64,000 nucleotides of DNA from Cladocopium goreaui (taxonomy: Eukaryota; Sar; Dinophyceae; Suessiales; Symbiodiniaceae), in the NCBI GenBank assembly GCA_947184155.2, contig CAMXCT020002068.1, positions 322,542-386,541 of the forward strand. Direction: 5' to 3'. A program made the translations under genes and the position numbers. Shown here one piece after another: positions 53,942 through 62,900 of this stretch. The notes beneath the pieces are model-generated. The model saw only the letters and a list, made by a program, of their open reading frames with translations, had not been told where the DNA came from and searched no databases. Each line of letters starts with the position of its first letter. Position 1 is the first letter of the stretch.

Positions 53942-56900
53942 ATTGATAGATTGATAGATAGATAGATTGATAGATAGATAGATTAGATACCTAGATAGAT
54001 ACTCAGACAAATACCTAGATAGATACCTAGATAGATAAGTACATAAAATGTGTGTGTATACCCCTGTAGGATGTGGATCTGGAAGTTCAGAGAGGGTCCC
54101 ACCCCTGCGCCTTTGGCCAACAGCCCCAAGCTGCGTCCAATGAAGTTGTCGTGGCTCCTTGAAGCACCCAGGCTGAATGGTGAACCGTTTCTGATGGAAA
54201 AATGAGGGGGTGGAGATTGTGTTAATGTGACGGTGATGATGCTGATGCTGATGCTGATGATGATGATGATGATGATGAGGACGACGATGATGATGATGAT
54301 GATGAGGACGACGATGACGATGACGATGATGATGGACCATATCAACGTGCAGGACAATCCCATCCACCTCAATTGTTTCCCACGTGCCGCTCACCGCAGA
54401 AGATGCGTCAACTTGCTAAATCAGATTCAGGCAATCAAAACATTGGGACCATTTGACAAAAGAATCAGCAACCCCAGCATTAAGCACCTCAAATATCCTG
54501 CATGAGACTTTCTGAGTTTCAACACCATGGGACCCGGGACCCGGCACAGCCACTTGCCACCAAAGCTGCAAGCTGTTAAGCACCACGTGGATACCATCGC
54601 TGCCCTGCAGCATCGCATTGGAAATGGTAGATGGGCACAGGGGAGGATAGATAATCAAGAACCACAGGGGTACATACAGGTTCATTTCATCTGCCTGATG
54701 AACATCGGCTCTTTAGGAATTCTACCCTTCTGCTCACGTTGAAGCCCCAAAAACTGAGAAAGTGATGGACGATGGAAGCAAGATGCAGCTTACCATGGAT
54801 TTAAGCATCAGTTGAACTCATCTAACATTTCCTGCATTGGACCATTTGATTCTCTGAGGCCCGGCCTTTAGGAATTCCTTCATCTCCTTCTCAAACTCTT
54901 CGCCTCAGCAACATGACCCTCTCAGGTGGGGGTCCAGAAATGGAGGGCCCCCTGCATCCTTTCCCTCAGATGTCCGGCATCACCACGCCACAGCATCCCC
55001 ACCAAGTCGCCATTGCGCGAAGAGGTGATGTACTTCACACCCAAATCACGCAAATACTGTCGCTTCTCTTCACGTCCAGCCGTGGTGTACACCTTGGTAT
55101 CTTGACATGATGGGACTCCACACACTTGGCAGAGGTTTCATCTGCAAAATAACTTCAATCAACAGCACAAGTAGAGGTGCCGCTGCAAAAATTCAAACAA
55201 ACTCAACCTCCAACTTCGATAATTCCAGTTGTTTGTGCCTGAAAAGCGACTGCCGGCATTAACCCTTGAGCTTGCGACTAGAAGATGTTTGAGCATACGT
55301 GTTTCCCGAACATCACCAAAGGGTTGTAATCTGAAACGCTCATCCAGTCGTTATAATTTCAAGGTAACGGGGATATAGTGGTAATATAGCGGGGCGGCCA
55401 TGATGGGATACAACCAGGATCTGAGATTTGGGTTTGTCTATGGGGGATTTGCTGTAACCCCAACGGCCATTCAATGATGGGGAAAAGGATGATAAACCAT
55501 CCAATTCGGGAGTAATTTATTTTCAGATAAACCCAGGATACCCAGGAATCGTAACTGGATTGGCCCCCCCAACGTCTTAAGTAGGATGACCTTCCAATTT
55601 CCCCATTATGGATATCCCCATGTATGGTTTTGTATCGAACTACATCGGATGACATTCATCCCATGGACCCCAAATTATCATCCCAAATTCATAGGGAAAC
55701 CAATACTGTAGCCATGGTCACCAGAAATCCGATCCACCCCGAAAAACCACCAAAAAAAGCCTCCACGGTGCCCCGCCTCAGCACCCAAGCGCTGCGCGTA
55801 TTGCACCGCGACAAGGCCAACACCGCCAGTGGCTGCATGGATGAGCACCTTGAATAAAGATCGCGAGCGGGAGCTATATGAGGTATATCAGCTATAAATC
55901 TATAAATCGATATATTGGATAAATCCCCAGCATAAAATCTCCAGCATATAAATACCAAAAGCTTATCTATATAATTCTATATATATATATATATCCAACA
56001 GCTATCCCACATGTTTCTTGGAGAAATCCCCAGCATTCCAGGCCTTCTCTCCCTTCTTCAGCTTCGCCAGTTCCGCGAAGGCCACATCCACCGTGGTGTA
56101 CACCGTGGGCAGCGCCGCGGCAGCACTGGCAGACGTGCTGCCGGGGCGAGGCACCAGCAGCTGCCAGGGGGTGGTGGCCTCAGGGAAACCCATGGTGGAT
56201 GGTGGGGGAAGCCCCATGTTTTTTTTAATCTTCAGTAATATGTAATGTTTTTTATTTATTATTTATTGATCTATTTGTTGATTCGTTTTTTATCCATTTA
56301 TTTCTTGATTCATTTATTATTCATTCATTCATTCATTCATTCATTCATTCGTTCATTTATTTGTTCATTTATTTGTTTATGTATTTCATCCATTTACATG
56401 ATTATATGATGTATATAATAGCTAAGGAACAATAACACCAATACCAAAGTTGATGGTTTCTAAGTACGGATTGGGGGTCTACCCCTGTATACAATATGTC
56501 AGGAATGACTCAGGCAGTCAAATACTGTAGTCTGTTGGGCCGGTGTACATGTGGGTTTCTTCTCCTGAGAGGCTTTGTGAAGCAAAGGTTGTGGAACCTT
56601 ATGTTTTTCTAAGATTTTGAATATACAGCATGGTTGTGTTTCACCTTTTAACCGATTGGGTCACTTCGCTGCTTGGCATATTGTTTCAACAGTTTGCTAG
56701 GTCCTTTATTGCATAGTCCATTTGTGCCCAATGCTTGGTTTAGACCAGGTTCCCCGTGACTTCTCTAAATGATAAGTTTGAGTTTGTGTGGATCCAAGCG
56801 TGGTGACCCGATCAGCCCGTGGTTTCATGGTCAAACCCAACATTTGCACAAGCCAATTGGTAGGGTCCACACATCGCAGCTAGGTGCCAACTCGTAAATC

Positions 56901-59900
56901 TGCCAAGGGACGTAGGTCTTCAAGCAGCCCCAAACGATTCCAAAGGCGTCGTCGCCGCAGCGCAGGCCACCTGCGCAATCGAGGCAGAGCTCAAGCGTCA
57001 GATTCAAACTGGTTGGTTGACAGAGGTTACCATATTGGATGAGAACTAACCATATGGTAATCCTCATGATAATTCCATAATAACCATCATCGTTCTATAT
57101 TACCATCTGAGCGTGATGATAACATGAGAATCCTCAACCAGCTGGTTTAACCCCGTATATGAGCACAAAAACATGGGAGATTTGACTCAATGCTGCAGCC
57201 GGCTCAAGCTGAGAATGGGGTGCCGTGTATACCGTTATATCCCCAAATTAGGGCATGCTGCTAGGGAAGATGATGATTCACCAGTGGATTTCTTGATATC
57301 CTATTTTCCGACACATCCATGTCAAACTAGAACCAGGAGAGCCATCCATAGATGCACTTCCGACCCAGAGGAACTCTGTGCCCTTGTGCGAATGTGAGGC
57401 CGAGCCTTTGTTTTTGCCAGCTTCCACATTGACAACCTGCCATGGGCGATGGTGTGTGGATTTCCATCCGAATGGCCATCCATCAATGGACAGCTTCGAT
57501 CTGGTGACAGATATGGGGATACGGTCGATGTATTCAAACAAAGCTCAAATTATGCTTCAAACAAATATCGAAAAATCATCATAAATCATCATAAATCTCA
57601 GCGTTTCATGGCTCTTTTCTAAGCGGTTAAAACATGTTCAAACACCAGCACCCTACCAGCGTTTTCTGGTCCTGGGCATCCCCACAGTGCCCGAGCAGTC
57701 CAGACCTGGATCTCCAGGATCACCTGGATACATTCCCATCACCTTAGATCAGATGGCTATGGAGGTTGAAAAAATGGGTACCCTCTGGTAAACAGCCACA
57801 TAACTATGGAAAATCACCATTTTTTATGGGAAAATCCACTATTTCAATGGCCATTTTTAATAGCTATGTTAAATTACCAGAGGCTAGCCCCCCTTTATCG
57901 CTGGATGGCTTTTTTTCATGGATCAATGGATTGGTTTGTTGGGGAAAATCTTAACCGGAAACCATCGATATTTTCCCATTAAATTAATAGGACTTTCCTG
58001 TAAATTATCCCTTAAACCAATCCATTGAATGGAACATCCATCAATGGAGAACTGGAGGTAGCCCCCCATTTTGGGAAACCTCCAGTTATGGGTCCAAAAA
58101 CCTCAGGAACCACAGATTGGAATGTCTAGTTGTCGTATTGACCATCCAGTTATACATTGGAGTACCTAATTTTGACCCATACCCCATGTCTTGTCCTCAA
58201 ACATCCTGGGATTCCAATGTGGATATTATAGAAACCCAAGTGGATAAGAGAAAACCGAGACCGAGCTGCTTGCTAAATCCAATAGAAACAGGCCGTTGGG
58301 GTTCAGCTTGTGTGGCAGTAGCTTACATCAATATGATCAAAACTCAGCCGGAAACAATCGGGCATGTCGCATCCTACCTAGTTCTACTGCATAATGTTCC
58401 TTGCGTCCGTGCCCTTGTTGCCACAACAGGAAAACAACCAGATGTGCCAACCAAGATGCATTGAGCACATCACGGAAGTTCAATCCGATCGCTTCCACCC
58501 GGACTTCAACTTCACCGGGCTTCAGCGTGGGTCGCTTGCTCCTCAGTTGCAAAGCCGTGGAAGGCATGAAAAGCTACGCTTTAACAGGCCTTTCTGGCAA
58601 TGAATCGTCAGATTTTGAGACTTCAAATCACAAGATCGATCAGACTCAGCTTCATCACCTTCATGATCTTCTTGAGCCCAGCTTCCCTTCAAAAAGGGAT
58701 CTTCAAAATATCTCGAAATTGGGCACCCAACCAGAATGGCCGACCTAAACTGACCCATTCCCATGTCTTGAATTCCGCACCAAGCGACTGAGGCAAGGCC
58801 CTCAAGTTGGTCAAACTCCCGCGCCGCGGCATGTGCAGCCGCTGCGGCCTGGAGGTAGCTGCAGCTGTGATGATGAGATAATGGGGATTTAGTGGTGATA
58901 TCTATGGTGGGGTTTAATGGCTATAGATATATCTACCAAAAACATAGTTGGTCACACTTCATTACTTCTTATACACTCAATTATCCAACTGACCATGATG
59001 TGCTTGGGAAACTCGACTCTATTCGTAGCTCGGAGGCTCCCCATTGCTCATGCGGAACATGGATATCCATAGCTCCTTCACTCCCTCCCAAACACTGGAT
59101 AGGTTTATGGGATAGTTTTTTTTGCCAACACGATGATTTTGCGTCCGAAAATGGTGTTTTTTGGCTCCCCAATTTGCACAACTTTACTAGGGAAAATGAT
59201 GGTGAACCAGTGGACCTATATTGGGGCAGCCTGAGTGGTGAGGTCGGAGTATGGTTTCGATACAGAACATCTGACACACCGACTGTGGGTACCTTTTATA
59301 AGCTGTGTTAGAATATTTACCAGAGATGGCGAAATCTGGCTCTGCTTCAAAATCATTGGCCCCACAATTTCATGGTATTATGGTTTCATACCAGTCATTT
59401 GACCCCGGTTTTGGGCTCCATCTCATGCTCCATCTCGCCTGGTGGGGGCGGAGGCACTGCGCGCCAGCCGTGCGGCCAGAACCGAATCACCTGCGCTGAA
59501 TCTTGGGCTAAGAGTTGCCCTCCTTAGCAAGATGTTTGGTAAACCAAATATGTTTGGTAAACAACACACATCATGTTTGCAAAGCATTGGTACATTTGGT
59601 ACATTTGGTACCAAGTCGTGGCCTCAAAAATTGATCTCGCCTCGCTGTGCCAAGTCATTCTCCACGCTTTCCCAGGGCGCCACAGGGGTGCCGGTGCTGG
59701 CCATCCAGTCATGACCATTCAGGTCCACGCAAGTGACCTGGCCGGTGAATCGCAGGTGGAATCTGCAGGGGATATGCTTGGAAAATCCCCCAGTTATAGG
59801 TTGATTATTTGGATTTAATTTGATTTATATATATATATACATATATATTGATCTAAGTAGTTCATAGTAATTCGGTATTATGAATCTAAGTAGTTCATAG

Positions 59901-62900
59901 TTGTTCGGTATTCCAGCAGTCCCAGTTCGCCGAGGGCAAATCGGGCAAATAAACCAACTTACCGTTTGGGAGCCTCTACTTGCAAGCTCGGATGATTCGA
60001 CTGGGATTCCATCTACCGCACCACACCTGCAAGTCTGGCTGCTCCATTCTGGCAGATCGAGCCAAGCCCCAAAGTCCTGATACCCGAGCTGGGACCCGGA
60101 TGAATCATTCACACATGGTCAATCCAATAAGAAGAGGGTGGTGTAAACCCACCCCCATTGGAGGTTTATCATTGGCTTCATCACACCAGGATGGAGAAAA
60201 ACTCGAAACAACCCAAAAAAAACACTTGGTGCTCGCAGACATCGGGATTCTTGCTGTAACTTCCGAGTCCAAGAGTTCATTGAAAGTAGTTTGAACCAAC
60301 TAAAAACTTGCTCAAGAATGAAATGGTCTCTGCTGATTTACGATGCAGGCAATTCCATCAAGACCAAGAAATAAGGATATGTACAAGAACAATTGCTGGC
60401 CATCTGCAATGCTAGACATCAAGGAGGTACTGATTGGAGTGCCTCAGTTGGACACAAATCCTGGACTCTCAGACCATGTTGGGATTTATGGAATTGGAAT
60501 CGGCCCCGCAGATGGTACCAGCCGCGTCTCCTGCATGTTCTGGATCGTGCTTGGTCTTCGTCATTTCAGCGCCTTGTGCTCCGCCTTGGGTTGCGGTTTG
60601 TCGAAAACAGGGAAGCACCCTGGGACCAAAGGATGGCGCACGATACATGACTTGCTTTGCAAGCCTTTGGTAGCATGTACATGTCCTGGGAGTATAAGAG
60701 CATAGTTGTTCATATTGTTTCTTGCTGAAAGCGAAGACTCTGAATCCATGTCCGGTACAATGCGAAGAATCGCAGGCGCCCATGTTCCACGAAGAACATG
60801 CGACACATATCGCAACTTTCAATATATATATATATACCATCTGGTTATTTAACATAGCCATGGAAAATCACCATTTTTAATAGGTAAACCATCTATAAAT
60901 GGGCCATTTCCCATGGCTATGTTAAATAACCAGATGGTATATTGCACTGAACTACCAGCAACTGCAACTATCCCATCCCCATACCCTTAAACCCACCAAC
61001 CATCCCCGTCAACACCAAAGATGTCATCCATGACATTGGTTTCGGTGGCTTCATATCTGCATGATGGTTTATCAAGAATCATTCTATCCCTTTTCAGGGT
61101 TGCTTCAAGACAATTTCCACACGGTGAACTCCCATTTGTTACGCTCCCAACACACTCTTGACACCATAAATCATCATTTTCACTGTGGTTTGAAAAAAAA
61201 TACCAGGCAAAATCTTATTCTTCCATTCTAAACTTACTATGGCTTTTCAGTAAACCTCTACATTTTTCTCGTGTTTTCCCATGGTTTTTTCACGCCCCGT
61301 GCAGCCAAGTGGCCGGTGCACAGCAGGATCCTGGGCGCCTCGGTCGCTTTGATCGCCGCTTGGAGCAGCTCCAGGGCGTCGCCCAGAGCTGTCAGCTGGT
61401 CGCCAGCGGCGTCGAAGGCGATGGAGCCATCCTGCAGCGATCGGTTGATCTTTTTTTTGTCTTGTCTTACTATACATATTATATATATATACATATTTAC
61501 ATATATATATATGTATATATATATGTATATATATATGTATATATATATATATGTATATATATATGTATATATATATATATAGTGCAGTGATATATAATAT
61601 TATTACAAACATACAGCTACATATATATATATATCATGTGTATATGTTTGCGTTTGAGTGTATGTGTACGTACTGTATAGATCATACTCTATCATAAACC
61701 CCTCCACTGCAACTGTGAAGGCATGCTGTCATGGGGAGTGGGTCAGCAGTTTCGGGCCCATCCCTCAGAGACTGGCCCGGAAAAAGCAGCCGTCCCAAAA
61801 CAACCGGGGGATAGAAACACAGTTCAAAAGAGTTCAAATTTCGAACCTCTTAAAGGTTCATTTAAAGGATATGAAAATTCATGAGACTTCATGAATATTT
61901 TTGCTGATACCTATGGATTACTTGTCAATATTCATGGATATTACATGATTTTGATGGTCTGCTCATCCTTGATGGAAGAAAGATTGGAGATGCCCTCGGC
62001 CAAAGAAACGACACCTCAGCCCAGACTCCCAGACCCGCTGCTGAGTCAAACTAAACAACCAAAACAACTTGGACAACAGCAACCCCAAAAAAAAATAGAA
62101 AAAAAAACCTACCATTATTTTTGGTAGGATCTTATTTTTCTATCTTTTTGGGGGATGCTATAAAGTCTGATGAAGTCTGACGGACAAAGTCTGTTCTGCT
62201 CTTTTGTGCGATGGTCATTAAGGTATATACATAGCAGATTTTAGTCTATTCAGTATCCATATCTGAAAGAGGGGGTAGACTACCATGTGTAGAAGCTTTA
62301 TGTAGTTCGTACTTGTACTGGACCCACAGTTAGCTTGGATAGGTTCAATTCTTCGCAATCAAAACATTCCAAGGTATTGATACATATTGATACTGCAAAT
62401 TTCCGCATCACCATCCTAACCCATGTACGCCAGCGGGCACAGCCCTCAGATGGTCAGCAAAGTGGAAAAAATCCTAACCCATGTGTCGATCAATGTCCCC
62501 CTTCCACTCAGCTATCAGCTAGGCAATCAGCTAGGCGTCCGCACGGCTTTCTGAGGGCCAACCCAAATGCTTGGCCAGTTGAGCTCCACGTTCTCCTTTT
62601 TCGGCAGGAGGAATCTGCTTCATGACATCAGAATGCAAAAACCTTCCGCTCGATCGATCTGGGAATATGATGCATATCAAACAACAAAAACAGAGGCACC
62701 TTCTTTGCAAATCACCATGAAAGCGCCATCCATCACGTTCTTGGCGGCATCTTCCGAGTCACCAACGATGTTGACATCCTTCCATTCCACATCATACCTG
62801 GCCATCAGGTCGATCCACGGCCGTACTCAAAGTGGGATGATCATCCAAAATGGGCAGAGAACCACAGAATTCTTGTGTGTATACATAGAGTATATACATA

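Noticed and set aside
60343..60815. Plus-strand frame of 120 residues and overlapping minus-strand frames
   Set aside because: No recognisable family on plus. On minus a short AG|G segment near 60530 could be a KRs-A exon, but it matches no conserved strand.
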